NCBI GenBank assembly: GCA_964491805.1
Contig: CAZBGU010000001.1
Span: forward strand, 62,001-126,000
Reading direction: 5' to 3'
Source of the DNA: UBA11704 sp964491805
GTDB lineage: Bacteria; Patescibacteriota; Minisyncoccia; Phycocordibacterales; UBA5272
Length of the DNA stretch: 64,000 nt
A program made the translations under genes and the position numbers. Under the pieces are notes generated by a model, which was given only the letters and a program-made list of their open reading frames with translations, was not told the DNA's origin and ran no database searches. This document shows, piece after piece, positions 8,134-16,416 of this stretch. Every line of letters starts with the position of its first letter. Position 1 is the stretch's first letter.

Positions 8134-8153
8134 ATCCCAACACGAAGTGGGAT
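8134..8153 (-). promoter_or_regulatory. Leader hairpin before the S1 start codon
   Basis: On the minus strand, ATCCCA-N8-TGGGAT is followed by ATTTATTTTTT and the ATG at 8122. The layout resembles a terminator or attenuator placed in the 5' leader, or an S1 autoregulatory site, since S1 prefers U-rich single strands. Confidence 0.4.
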
Positions 8154-8360
8154 GTTCCACGTCGGTCTGGTTTCTTGTTCTCACTACCACTAAGCGGGTA
8201 GGTCTTGTCTAAGGGTTACGCCAGAACGGTATCTATTAATAGATGTTTGTAATACTACAACACTTTTTGTATTTTTGCAAAGCTGGTATTACTTATATAT
8301 TTTACGATAATGAGAGGTGTTGAGTGTTTTGATGTTGATAAAAGGTTCCTCTTGGAGTTC

Positions 8361-8388
8361 TTTACAAGACTAAAAATAAGTATAGAAT
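8361..8388 (+). promoter_or_regulatory. Promoter of the 105-aa gene
   Basis: TTTACA (8361-8366), a 16-bp spacer and TAGAAT (8383-8388). The leader to the ATG at 8439 would be about 45 nt and contains the Shine-Dalgarno GGAG at 8427-8430. Confidence 0.5.
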
Positions 8389-8438
8389 AGAAATTCTGAG
8401 CATCGTTAGTCGACGGTGCCAATTTCGGAGAATCTGGA

Positions 8439-8756
8439 ATGAAAGTTGTACCATCCAGTCCAGACCAGCTAGCAGTTCATGTTGAGGATGGCGACGCTGT
8501 CACATCAGCCGAGCTTGTGAGGTTTGCCGAGCAAGCAGGGGCGGTGTATGGATCGATCCGCCTTGCCGACCATTATTCACGCGGTCAGCCCACCATCCTG
8601 ATGGACGGCCGATGGATACGCGTCACCTTCGCTGGGTGTAGCGACAGGTTGTCTCCCTATATCGGGCACCTGCTCCGCAACCCGGAAGACAGGATCTTCC
8701 GAGGTAGTGGGGTGGAGTATCTCACAGGTCAAGGTGTCGAGCAGATAGCTACCTGA
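8439..8756 (+). CDS. Hypothetical protein, 105 aa, GC-rich cassette
   Basis: I do not recognise the family. The 105-residue product is soluble, mixed alpha/beta in appearance (QLAVHVEDGDAVTSAELVRF, then RWIRVTFAGC near residue 60) and ends in TGQGVEQIAT. Support that it is real: a GGAG Shine-Dalgarno 8 nt before the ATG, an upstream -35/-10 pair, and a very strong terminator 62 bp after the stop. Its codon use is visibly GC-richer than the neighbouring MBL-fold and S1 genes, which suggests recent transfer or an unusual expression class. Confidence 0.6.
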   Translation: MKVVPSSPDQLAVHVEDGDAVTSAELVRFAEQAGAVYGSIRLADHYSRGQPTILMDGRWIRVTFAGCSDRLSPYIGHLLRNPEDRIFRGSGVEYLTGQGVEQIAT

Positions 8757-8817
8757 GGTCGGCAGCCGGCTCTACATCATCTCAGGCAGATCATGGCCAT
8801 GGTTGGTCTAGGATCAT

Positions 8818-8852
8818 GGGCGGCACCTTGTCGGTGCCGCCCTCTTTGTTTT
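8818..8852 (+). terminator. Terminator of the 105-aa gene
   Basis: A perfect 10-bp GC stem (8818-8827 with 8833-8842) has loop TTGTC and is followed by CTCTTTGTTTT. Confidence 0.92.
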
Positions 8853-8894
8853 AGTAATGGATGGTGTCTTATTAAAATACTAAAACGTTTATGA

Positions 8895-8900
8895 TATAAT
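8895..8900 (+). promoter_or_regulatory. -10 box of the MBL-fold gene (leaderless type)
   Basis: A consensus TATAAT ends 7 nt before the ATG at 8908. No Shine-Dalgarno is visible. Confidence 0.7.
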
Positions 8901-8907
8901 TCCACTC

Positions 8908-9543
8908 ATGATAATCACTCACTACGGACGACAACATTTTAAATTACAGGTAGGCGACTTAACTGTTGCAATAAATCCAGTATCAAAAGATGGTAAGGGG
9001 AAGGTTTCAAAGTATGGTGCTGATGTGACACTTATAACAACTAACCATCCTGACTATAACGGTAAAGAACAGACAGAACTTGGAACAAAGACACCTTTTG
9101 TCATTCAGGGTGCCGGTGAATATGAGGTACAAAATATTTTTATAAAAGGATTTAGTACAGAGACGACACTCAAAGAAAATAAAAAAGACAAGGTATTTCA
9201 AAATACAAGTTATGTTTTTGTTATTGATGGTATCCGAGTGACATTCCTTGGAGCTATTTCTTCAATGCTTAAACCGGAGCACAAGGAAATTATCGACGAA
9301 ACTGATGTGCTTTTTATTCCTGTTGGGAATGATGAGTTTTTGATTAATCCATATGACGCTCATAAGCTTGCAGTATCTCTTGAGTCAAAACTTGTTATTC
9401 CAATGGATTACGACGAGCAATCACTCCCTGTCTTCTTGAAGGAGTCTGGTAGTGAGAAGACCGAACCAGTTGATAAATTGACAATTAAGAAGAAAGATAT
9501 AGAAGGAAAGCTTGGTGAGGTGGTACTCTTTCATGAGATGTAA
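8908..9543 (+). CDS. MBL-fold (metallo-beta-lactamase superfamily) protein
   Basis: 211 residues with the alternating beta strands of the metallo-beta-lactamase fold: MIITHYGRQHFKLQVGDLTV at the start, ADVTLITTNHPDYN near residue 38, PFVIQGAGEYEV near 63 and TDVLFIPVGN near 132. The HxHxDH zinc motif of active hydrolases is reduced to TTNHPDYNG, so metal binding and hydrolysis are doubtful. Similar short UlaG-like proteins are common in this kind of genome, with unknown substrate. The promoter box is 7 nt upstream of the ATG. Confidence 0.75.
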   Translation: MIITHYGRQHFKLQVGDLTVAINPVSKDGKGKVSKYGADVTLITTNHPDYNGKEQTELGTKTPFVIQGAGEYEVQNIFIKGFSTETTLKENKKDKVFQNTSYVFVIDGIRVTFLGAISSMLKPEHKEIIDETDVLFIPVGNDEFLINPYDAHKLAVSLESKLVIPMDYDEQSLPVFLKESGSEKTEPVDKLTIKKKDIEGKLGEVVLFHEM

Positions 9544-9577
9544 AGATAGGGGTTGAGTGTTAGATGTTAGAGGGCAC

Positions 9578-9618
9578 AATGCAATGCGGGACGACCGAAG
9601 GTCGTCCCGCATTGCATT
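9578..9618. terminator. 19-bp perfect hairpin with GAA loop
   Basis: Arms are 9578-9596 and 9600-9618 with core GGGACGACC-GAA-GGTCGTCCC. It lies between two plus-strand genes, after the MBL-fold gene. There is no long T tract, but its position fits a terminator or RNA-stabilising hairpin. It is nearly identical in core and size to 18558-18598. Confidence 0.6.
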
Positions 9619-9678
9619 ATGTCTCATGCCCCGTCACCTTTTAAGTATTAAAATCTAACAGCTAAAGACTGTTTATTG

Positions 9679-9684
9679 TATACT
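9679..9684 (+). promoter_or_regulatory. -10 box, leaderless type
   Basis: TATACT ends 6 nt before the ATG at 9691. This supports that ATG over the in-frame start at 9676, which would lie upstream of the transcript. Confidence 0.65.
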
Positions 9685-9690
9685 ATTGTC

Positions 9691-10077
9691 ATGAAGCGTT
9701 TCTTTAAAAGGCATGAACATTTTTTTAGTATGCAACATTATATTAATGTTCTCCGGCGTCAGCCGCAACAGATGAAGCATGTGTATGCTGTTATCTTTGC
9801 TGGAGCTGTGACTATGTGTATAGCTGTGGTGATTCTTTATGTTGACTATGGTTTTTGGCATGAAACATACAGTCGTGCGGATGTGGTGGAGAGTATTGAT
9901 TCACAAATGGCTGCTGATTCAAACGACTCCGCAGTAACAGTAGTTTCTCCAGGAGCAATGATTGGAGATTTTTTTAGACAAGCGTCCGATAAGATAAAAA
10001 CAATTGACGTAACGATCCCAAAAAATTTATTAGAGGGTAAAGATAACTATACACGAGATGTTCAGGTTGTTGAGTAA
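9691..10077 (+). CDS. Single-pass membrane protein, 128 aa
   Basis: I do not recognise the family. A basic cytoplasmic N-terminus (MKRFFKRHEHFF, residues 1-32) is followed by one hydrophobic span at about residues 33-51 (AVIFAGAVTMCIAVVILYV). The outer domain of about 75 residues ends DNYTRDVQVVE. The start is chosen from the -10 box 6 nt upstream. It sits alone before gyrA. Similar short type II membrane proteins of unknown role recur in this kind of genome. Confidence 0.6.
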   Translation: MKRFFKRHEHFFSMQHYINVLRRQPQQMKHVYAVIFAGAVTMCIAVVILYVDYGFWHETYSRADVVESIDSQMAADSNDSAVTVVSPGAMIGDFFRQASDKIKTIDVTIPKNLLEGKDNYTRDVQVVE

Positions 10078-10235
10078 ACATAAACTATGCAGTGTGAACA
10101 ATCTTATTATGTAGACGTTTGAGGGCAAACGAGTTGTGTACATGTTCTAGTAGGCGCTACAGTAGTTGTGTTTTTATCTGCACACATGGAAATAATTTGT
10201 GGTCACGAGTACTTTCTGCATGCCTCTATATATGC

Positions 10236-10241
10236 TATACT
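10236..10241 (+). promoter_or_regulatory. Extended -10 box of gyrA
   Basis: TGCTATACT, with the TATACT hexamer at 10236-10241, lies 26 nt before the gyrA ATG at 10268. Confidence 0.5.
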
Positions 10242-10267
10242 GTTACCCACTATAGTCTCATACTAAC

Positions 10268-12742
10268 ATGGCAAAAAAGACACCAACACCAACAGAAATC
10301 CCTACCCCTGAAATTCCTCGTACAGGTCTCCAGCCTGTTAATATCGCAGAAGAAATGCGTTCAGCGTATCTTGATTATGCTATGAGTGTTATTACCGCTC
10401 GTGCACTTCCTGATGCGCGCGATGGTCTTAAACCGGTACATCGACGTATTCTCTTTGCCATGAACAACATGGGTCTTACCGCAGGGGCTAAGTTCCGCAA
10501 GTCAGCAACAGTGGTCGGTGAAGTGCTCGGTAACTACCATCCTCATGGGGATGCTTCTGTGTATGATGCGATGACAAAAACAGCTCAAGATTTTTCGTAT
10601 CGGTATCCTCTCGTTATGGGTCAGGGTAACTTCGGATCAATTGATGGTGACGGTGCTGCTGCGATGCGTTATACAGAAGCGAAGATGTCAAAGATTTCCA
10701 TGGAGATGATGCGTGATATCGAAAAAGATACCGTGCTCATGTTGCCTAACTATGATGGTACAAAAAAAGAACCGAGTGTTCTTCCTACTGCAGTACCAGG
10801 CCTTCTCCTCAACGGGCAACTTGGTATTGCTGTTGGTATGGCGACCAATATTCCACCTCACAACTTAGGTGAAATCATCGATGCGACTACACATCTTATC
10901 GATAATCCAACCGCAACCACTGAAGACCTCTGTGAATATGTGAAAGGCCCTGATTTTCCTATGGGAGGAGTTGCGTTCGGTCAAGCGGATATTCGTCAAG
11001 CATACGCTACAGGTCGCGGTGGGGTTGTTGTTCGTGGTGAGGCAGAAATTGTCGAACAGAAAAATGGTCAGTTCCAAATCATTATTACGTCTATCCCTTT
11101 TCGTGTTGTTAAGAGTAATTTGATTGAATCTATTGCTGATCTCGTTCGTGATAAGAAAATTGACGGTATCAAAGGTCTACGCGATGAATCTACCAAGGAC
11201 ATCCGTGTGGTAATTGATCTTAAGAGTGGTACACAGCCACAAAAGGTCCTCAACTATCTTTATAAGCACACCGAACTCGAGACAACGTTCCACTATAACG
11301 TAGTGGCACTTGTTGATGGCATTCCTCAGACACTTGCACTGAAAGGGGCACTTGAATCATTCGTGGGTCATCGTAAAGAAGTCGTGCGCCGTAGAACTGA
11401 ATTCGACCTTAAACGTGCACTTGAGAAGGAACATATTTTACTTGGTCTCAAAAAAGCCCTTGATCATATTGACGAGATAATCAAGACCATTCGTGCTTCC
11501 AAGGATACACCAGATGCTCATGCACAGCTTATGAAGAAGTGGAAGTTTTCTTCAATTCAAGCGACAGCAATTCTTGAGATGAAACTACAACGACTCGCAT
11601 CACTCGAACGCAAAAAGATCGAGGACGATTTGAAGGCAGTACAGGCGCTTATCGAAGAGCTTCAAGCTATTCTTAAATCAGAGAAAAAAATGCTTTCAAT
11701 TATCAAAGGTGAGCTAAATGATATCAAGGAGCGTTATGGTGATGAACGCCGCACAAAGATCGTGAAGCATAAAGCTAAGGAGTTCAATCCGGAAGATCTT
11801 ATCGCAGATAAAGAAGAAGTGCTTGTGTATACTTCTGGCGGTTATGTTAAGCGTACTGATCCGTCAGAGTTCCGTACACAAAAGCGTGGAGGTGTCGGTG
11901 TCGTTGACCTCAGTACAAAAGAAGAGGATTTTGTCACCATGTCGCTTACAACATCATCACACTCCGACCTTCTTTTCTTTACAGATAAAGGTAAAGCATA
12001 CCAGATGAAGATGTATGATCTTCCAGAAGGCAAACGAGCAACTCGTGGCAAGAGTATTATGAACTTCTTACAACTTTCAGATGGTGAGAAAGTTACAAGT
12101 ATTCTTCCTATGCCAAAGGATGTTAAGGAGATGAAGGGTATTTCGCTTATGATGATTACTAAAGAAGGTACTGTAAAGAAGTCTTCTGCAGATAGTTTCA
12201 AAGATGTTCGTCGTAACGGTCTCATTGCTATAAGACTAGAAGACAATGATGAGCTTCTGGCTGCAATATTCGTGACAGGTGATGACAATGTTATTCTTAC
12301 TACACAAAATGGCCAGTCGATTCGATTTAGCCACAATGATGTTCGTGAGATGGGTCGAACTGCGGCGGGGGTTATTGGCATGAAGCTTGATAAGGGTGAC
12401 TGTATAGTTGCATGCGACAAAGTTCTTGCGGGCGTAAAGGGACAGGAACTTCTTATTATGACTGCAAATGGGTTCGGTAAGAAGACAAAACTTTCTGAAT
12501 ACAAGACACAAAAGCGAGGGGGTAGTGGTATTAAGACAGTTAAGGTTACCGAAAAGACAGGCAAACTTATGGTCGCTCGTGTAGTTACATCTGATAACGA
12601 TGAGTTGCTCGCGGTATCTAAGGATTCGCAGGTCATTCGTACCGAGATAACATCTATTCCAACTCTTGGACGAGATACACAGGGTGTGAGAATTATGAAG
12701 CTGCGTGACGGGGACTCAGTTGCCTCCTTCAACCTCCTCTAG
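10268..12742 (+). CDS. gyrA: DNA gyrase subunit A
   Basis: Breakage-rejoining subunit of the type IIA topoisomerase that introduces negative supercoils. The protein is 824 residues. The N-terminal core is clear (EEMRSAYLDYAMSVITARAL, then PDARDGLKPVHRRILFAM), and the active-site tyrosine is Y135 in AAAMRYTEAK. A coiled-coil tower region lies around residues 370-480. The C-terminal beta-pinwheel carries the gyrase box as QKRGGVG near residue 538 and a second copy QKRGGSG near 745. The box separates gyrase from topoisomerase IV, so gyrA rather than parC is favoured. The start fits the family. gyrB is not in the window. Confidence 0.96.
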   Translation: MAKKTPTPTEIPTPEIPRTGLQPVNIAEEMRSAYLDYAMSVITARALPDARDGLKPVHRRILFAMNNMGLTAGAKFRKSATVVGEVLGNYHPHGDASVYDAMTKTAQDFSYRYPLVMGQGNFGSIDGDGAAAMRYTEAKMSKISMEMMRDIEKDTVLMLPNYDGTKKEPSVLPTAVPGLLLNGQLGIAVGMATNIPPHNLGEIIDATTHLIDNPTATTEDLCEYVKGPDFPMGGVAFGQADIRQAYATGRGGVVVRGEAEIVEQKNGQFQIIITSIPFRVVKSNLIESIADLVRDKKIDGIKGLRDESTKDIRVVIDLKSGTQPQKVLNYLYKHTELETTFHYNVVALVDGIPQTLALKGALESFVGHRKEVVRRRTEFDLKRALEKEHILLGLKKALDHIDEIIKTIRASKDTPDAHAQLMKKWKFSSIQATAILEMKLQRLASLERKKIEDDLKAVQALIEELQAILKSEKKMLSIIKGELNDIKERYGDERRTKIVKHKAKEFNPEDLIADKEEVLVYTSGGYVKRTDPSEFRTQKRGGVGVVDLSTKEEDFVTMSLTTSSHSDLLFFTDKGKAYQMKMYDLPEGKRATRGKSIMNFLQLSDGEKVTSILPMPKDVKEMKGISLMMITKEGTVKKSSADSFKDVRRNGLIAIRLEDNDELLAAIFVTGDDNVILTTQNGQSIRFSHNDVREMGRTAAGVIGMKLDKGDCIVACDKVLAGVKGQELLIMTANGFGKKTKLSEYKTQKRGGSGIKTVKVTEKTGKLMVARVVTSDNDELLAVSKDSQVIRTEITSIPTLGRDTQGVRIMKLRDGDSVASFNLL

Positions 12743-12900
12743 CGGGGAGCAGACCATGCAGACTAGATGCGACTTGCCCCTGTGATTGTGTAAAAGCTCG
12801 TGTTTCTTCGCTTGCTAGCTAAGGAACTCTTCGAAGCCGAGCTTCTCGATCTGACTTTCTAACGTTCGAGTTCGTAATTTTGGTAAAAGAAAAAAATACA

Positions 12901-12950
12901 AATGAACTACCCTTTCGGCTGAAGCCGAAAGGGTAGTTCATTTTAAAATT
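12901..12950 (+). terminator. gyrA terminator, 20-bp stem
   Basis: Perfect arms 12901-12920 and 12923-12942 form a stem capped by CGGC-TGAA-GCCG, followed by TTTTAAAATTTTTTC on the plus strand. Confidence 0.92.
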
Positions 12951-13033
12951 TTTTCTAAAATAAAAAGATTAAAAGAGTATTTGTAAAATCAGGGTATGTG
13001 GACTACACGCTACACGCTACTGTCTACACGCTG

Positions 13034-13039
13034 TATACT
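13034..13039 (+). promoter_or_regulatory. -10 box, leaderless type
   Basis: TATACT ends 6 nt before the ATG at 13046 and selects that start over an in-frame codon at 12998. Confidence 0.65.
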
Positions 13040-13045
13040 ATACCC

Positions 13046-13570
13046 ATGTCTTTCCTAACCCCAGAACATCTTGTGCGTGAGTTGTATTTGAAGCCAGGCG
13101 ACCGCGTCGCTGATATTGGTTGTGGTACAGGTGTCTATACGATAGCCTTAGCAAAGGAAATTGGTGACATGGGGCAGGTATATGCTGTCGATGTTCATCG
13201 AGAAGCGCTTCATACTCTGGCTGGAACGCTTGATAAAAGAGGGATCATTAACGTTGAAATGATTTGGGCTGATGTCGAAAAACAGATATCAATCGACGCA
13301 TACAGTCTCGATGCAGTTGTTATGTCTAATATCCTTTTCCAGTTAGATAGTATTGACAAAGCTCTCTCGCTTATCTCAAAGCTTATAAAACCAGAAGGAC
13401 AGCTACTTATAGTCGACTGGTCTGATTCTCATGGAGGAATCGGACCGCATCCTTCACACGTTGTCCAAGAGGAACATGCAATATCACTTGCTCAAGCTCA
13501 TGGGTTCCGACTACTTAAGAGGTTGCCAGCTGGGGATTATCATTATGCTTTTTTGGCGATTTCTTCATAG
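13046..13570 (+). CDS. Class I SAM-dependent methyltransferase
   Basis: 174 residues. The SAM-binding glycine motif is VADIGCGTGVYT near residues 23-34, followed by the acidic residue of motif II in VYAVDVHREAL and motif IV-like DAVVMSNILFQLDS near residue 92. It most resembles the short Rossmann-fold methyltransferases of the UbiE/arsenite-methyltransferase type. The substrate cannot be told from sequence. It stands alone between terminators, and its promoter box is 6 nt before the ATG. Confidence 0.8.
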   Translation: MSFLTPEHLVRELYLKPGDRVADIGCGTGVYTIALAKEIGDMGQVYAVDVHREALHTLAGTLDKRGIINVEMIWADVEKQISIDAYSLDAVVMSNILFQLDSIDKALSLISKLIKPEGQLLIVDWSDSHGGIGPHPSHVVQEEHAISLAQAHGFRLLKRLPAGDYHYAFLAISS

Positions 13571-13748
13571 ATAACAGAGCACAGATCGCTTCGCGAGTTC
13601 GCTACGCAGGGCGTACGCTGACAGACAATAGACGAATACAAATACACACAATCTATACAAACAAAACTCTTGACTCATATTAAGGGTCATTTACAATGTC
13701 ACCTGTCATCCGCCTCACTGTCCACTAGTCCTATTCTTCTAAAACCTA

Positions 13749-13754
13749 TATACT
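13749..13754 (+). promoter_or_regulatory. -10 box of the solute-binding protein gene
   Basis: TATACT ends 10 nt before the ATG at 13765. A second promoter-like pair, TTGACT/TACAAT, lies at about 13670-13697. Confidence 0.55.
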
Positions 13755-13764
13755 GTAGTTTATT

Positions 13765-15072
13765 ATGCCACCAATTTTATCGCTTCGTAATATTATTTTT
13801 GGTGTCGGTATTTTTGCTGCGGTCTTTGCAGTCATCCTTTTTGCAAATCCAGATCTTATAAATAAATTGAGAGGAACTTCTGGTGGAGCTAAAGGGGATG
13901 TGACGATGTGGGGTACTCTTCCTGAACAAGAAATGAATAGTATCTTGCAAGTATTCAATCCACAAGCAAGGACATATGCTGTACGTTACACATACGTACC
14001 TGAAGCAACATTTGAACAGAGACTACTTGAGGCTCTTGCTAGCGGTAATGGCCCCGATCTTATTCTTGCGCGATACCAGACTATTCTTTCTCAGGCACCA
14101 AGAGTGCTTCCTTTTTCTGTTCAAGAAAAAACGTTCAAAGATAAGTATGTTGATGGTGCCTCGGTACTATATACAGAGTCTGGTGCACTTGCTTTGCCTA
14201 TTTCTATTGAACCTCTTGTTCTTTTTTATAACCGGACCATGCTTTCAAAGCATGGCGTAGTTAATCCTCCAACAACATGGGATGAAGTCAGTTCGATCAC
14301 TCCGGATCTGACAATTCGCGATGGTGGCAAGTTCTTAGAGACGTCAATTGCGCTTGGTACGCCAGATGTTCCTTACATGAAAGATATTACGATGTCGGTT
14401 GTGCGTCAGCTTGGGCAAGTGCCGGTTATACGTGTTCCGCTTCAAGGAGGAGGTTCGTATTTTAATGTGACTGCTAACGATCCAGTTGTATCAGGAGGTG
14501 ATGTATTTCCGCTTAGTGCCACGAATGGTTTTCTTACACAGTTTGGAGATTCTGGACAGAAATCATTCTCGTGGAATGGTTCACTCGGCAATGCGTCTGA
14601 TGCATTTGTTGGAGAGAAGCTTGCAATGTATATTGGTTACTCAGGCGAACTTGCTGCACTTCGTGCACGAAATCCTCGCGCAGACATAAGTATGTCATTC
14701 TTCCCACAGACAAAAGGGTACACAACGTTTGAGACTGGTATGCGCATGTATGCAGTAGCTACGCTAAAGTCTACAAGGAACCCACTCACAGCACTTACTG
14801 TTGAGATGCAATTTTCTGACGCGGGTGTCTCACCTTCTCTGGCGGGTATTGTCGGAGCCCGCTCTGCACTACGTACCGAAGCGGCATCTTCAGGTCTTGA
14901 CCCTGTTATTGCCAAGAGTATGCTTGTTGCAAAAGGATGGTACGACTCTCATGAGAAGGAGTCTTCGCAGTATTTTTCGACAATGATTTCTGACATTATT
15001 AACTATCGATATGGAGTAAGTGATGCAACAAGTGTCTTCATCGGAAGAATGCGGGATCTTTATAGTAGGTAG
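13765..15072 (+). CDS. Extracellular solute-binding protein (family 1-like), membrane-anchored
   Basis: 435 residues. An uncleaved-looking hydrophobic segment (residues 8-26, IIFGVGIFAAVFAVILF) anchors a large outer domain. The outer part follows the ABC sugar-binding protein pattern: VTMWGTLPEQEMNSIL near residue 46, GNGPDLILARYQTIL near 93, ALPISIEPLVLFYNRTML near 140 and PPTTWDEVSS near 167. There is no lipobox cysteine. No ABC permease follows; the next genes are pilin-like. It may therefore serve surface binding rather than a dedicated importer. Confidence 0.75.
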   Translation: MPPILSLRNIIFGVGIFAAVFAVILFANPDLINKLRGTSGGAKGDVTMWGTLPEQEMNSILQVFNPQARTYAVRYTYVPEATFEQRLLEALASGNGPDLILARYQTILSQAPRVLPFSVQEKTFKDKYVDGASVLYTESGALALPISIEPLVLFYNRTMLSKHGVVNPPTTWDEVSSITPDLTIRDGGKFLETSIALGTPDVPYMKDITMSVVRQLGQVPVIRVPLQGGGSYFNVTANDPVVSGGDVFPLSATNGFLTQFGDSGQKSFSWNGSLGNASDAFVGEKLAMYIGYSGELAALRARNPRADISMSFFPQTKGYTTFETGMRMYAVATLKSTRNPLTALTVEMQFSDAGVSPSLAGIVGARSALRTEAASSGLDPVIAKSMLVAKGWYDSHEKESSQYFSTMISDIINYRYGVSDATSVFIGRMRDLYSR

Positions 15073-15095
15073 ATATAACGAAAGTAATAAGGCGT

Positions 15096-16340
15096 ATGAA
15101 AAACACAGTAAAATCTATTATTAAAAAATATGGTGTAGTGCCATTTTTGGTACTAGCACTACTTGTTCCGTCGGTGTCTGTAGTTACAGTGTATGCTCAG
15201 TCTGGAGGATCATCTGTATCTGGTGACGAAGTATGTGGCGGGTCATCTTCAAGCACATGTTCTGTTTCTGACCTTAAGACGGTATCAACCAATCTCATGA
15301 AGATACTTGTCGGTCTCGGTCTTCCGGCACTTGTTGTCTTTGTTTCATATCGTTTTGTTATGGCGTGGTTTGCTCTTCAACAGGGTAACGCTAATGCATA
15401 TAAGGAAGCACTCAAAGCTTCACGAGATGCTGTAGTTGGATTTCTTCTTATCGTTGCCCTTTTTGGAGGGTTTTTCCTTGTCGTACTAAAATATCTTGGT
15501 GTCAACAATAAACTTCTCGATGGTATTAAGTTGTTAAGTGTACGTAGTTCATTTGTTGAGCATGCGTATGCCGCTGGTCCTCCACTGGCAAAAGGAACAT
15601 GTCCAGCTCAGCCAGAAGGGTATTCCTGTATGACAGATACAAATGAGAATGGTTTTTGTGTGAGTGATGGCTACAATCCATCATGTCAAAAGCTTTCCTC
15701 TTCTGCGATTGTGGTACCAAAAGATAATTGCAGTGGGTATGGAACAGGTTTGTCATGTATAGCAAATGATAACTCAAAAGGCGCCTGCTTTGCTGGTAGG
15801 TGTATTGTGTTGCGTGAGAATCCATCAGTAACACCTCCGCCAGTGGATCGACAGACAAATCAGCAAACGAATCAACAGACCAACCAGCAAACCGAGCCTA
15901 CTGCTCAGGTTTCAGTCGATCCGTGTGGAAGTGCATTTAATATGACAGGAGTATGCAGTCTTTATGACTTCATGTTGAATATCTTGCGTCTGATTATGAG
16001 ATTTTTTATTTATCCTGCACTTGTAACCATTTGGGTGTGGACTGGTTTTTCTTTTGTTCTTGCACAAGGTAATCCAGAAGCACTTAACAAAACTAAGAAA
16101 TGGCTAATCTATGCTTTTGTTACAACATTTATTGTTTTTATTTTACAAGCATTTCTTACAGCGGCTCGTGGTACCGTGCAAAAAGTTTTGCCAGCTAGCC
16201 AAACACAGTCGGGTGCCGGTACCCAAGATGGTAGAGTTGCTCCAAAAAAGGGCGAGACCGGTTCAGCTTGCACAACAAAGTCTGGTTCAAGTGGTATCAC
16301 TGGTACAGACGGAGATTGTTACCCGTCAGGAAGGGGGTAG
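15096..16340 (+). CDS. Two-module TrbC/VirB2-like membrane protein with Cys-rich middle
   Basis: 414 residues. A signal-like segment (residues 14-34) is followed by a first pair of membrane spans (about 67-90 and 112-133). The middle region has repeated cysteines (GTCPAQPEGYSCMTDTNENG near 168, NCSGYGTGLSCI near 211). A low-complexity linker QTNQQTNQQTNQQTE precedes a second pair of spans (about 293-318 and 331-352). Each pair resembles the two-helix core of TrbC/VirB2 conjugative pilins, so the gene looks like a duplication-fusion. It starts the five-gene pilin-type cluster, 23 bp after the solute-binding protein stop, and AAGG sits just before the ATG. The role is inferred from fold pattern only. 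Confidence 0.6.
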   Translation: MKNTVKSIIKKYGVVPFLVLALLVPSVSVVTVYAQSGGSSVSGDEVCGGSSSSTCSVSDLKTVSTNLMKILVGLGLPALVVFVSYRFVMAWFALQQGNANAYKEALKASRDAVVGFLLIVALFGGFFLVVLKYLGVNNKLLDGIKLLSVRSSFVEHAYAAGPPLAKGTCPAQPEGYSCMTDTNENGFCVSDGYNPSCQKLSSSAIVVPKDNCSGYGTGLSCIANDNSKGACFAGRCIVLRENPSVTPPPVDRQTNQQTNQQTNQQTEPTAQVSVDPCGSAFNMTGVCSLYDFMLNILRLIMRFFIYPALVTIWVWTGFSFVLAQGNPEALNKTKKWLIYAFVTTFIVFILQAFLTAARGTVQKVLPASQTQSGAGTQDGRVAPKKGETGSACTTKSGSSGITGTDGDCYPSGRG

Positions 16341-16401
16341 GGTGGCGATTGATCTTACTTTTAACAACTACCTTCCCTTGTTAGATACAGTAACTCTTTG
16401 A

Positions 16402-16407
16402 TACACT
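16402..16407 (+). promoter_or_regulatory. -10 box of the second pilin-type gene
   Basis: TACACT ends 9 nt before the ATG at 16417. Confidence 0.45.
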
Positions 16408-16416
16408 CATAGTATT

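Larger units (their letters stand above)
8123..8438. other. Divergent intergenic region
   Basis: The 316 bp between the S1 gene (minus) and the gene at 8439 (plus) contain the S1 leader hairpin, AT-rich promoter-like sequence around 8230-8260 (with a CTATTAATAG palindrome), and the promoter of the next gene. No further gene was seen. Confidence 0.6.
12743..13045 (+). other. Intergenic region after gyrA
   Basis: About 300 bp with no convincing gene. It holds the gyrA terminator (12901-12950) and the promoter of the methyltransferase gene. Confidence 0.6.

Noticed and set aside
11842..12732. Long open frame on the minus strand inside gyrA (about 296 codons)
   Set aside because: It is fully antisense to the gyrA C-terminal domain, has no SD, no recognisable domain and Ser/Arg-rich composition expected from a shadow frame.
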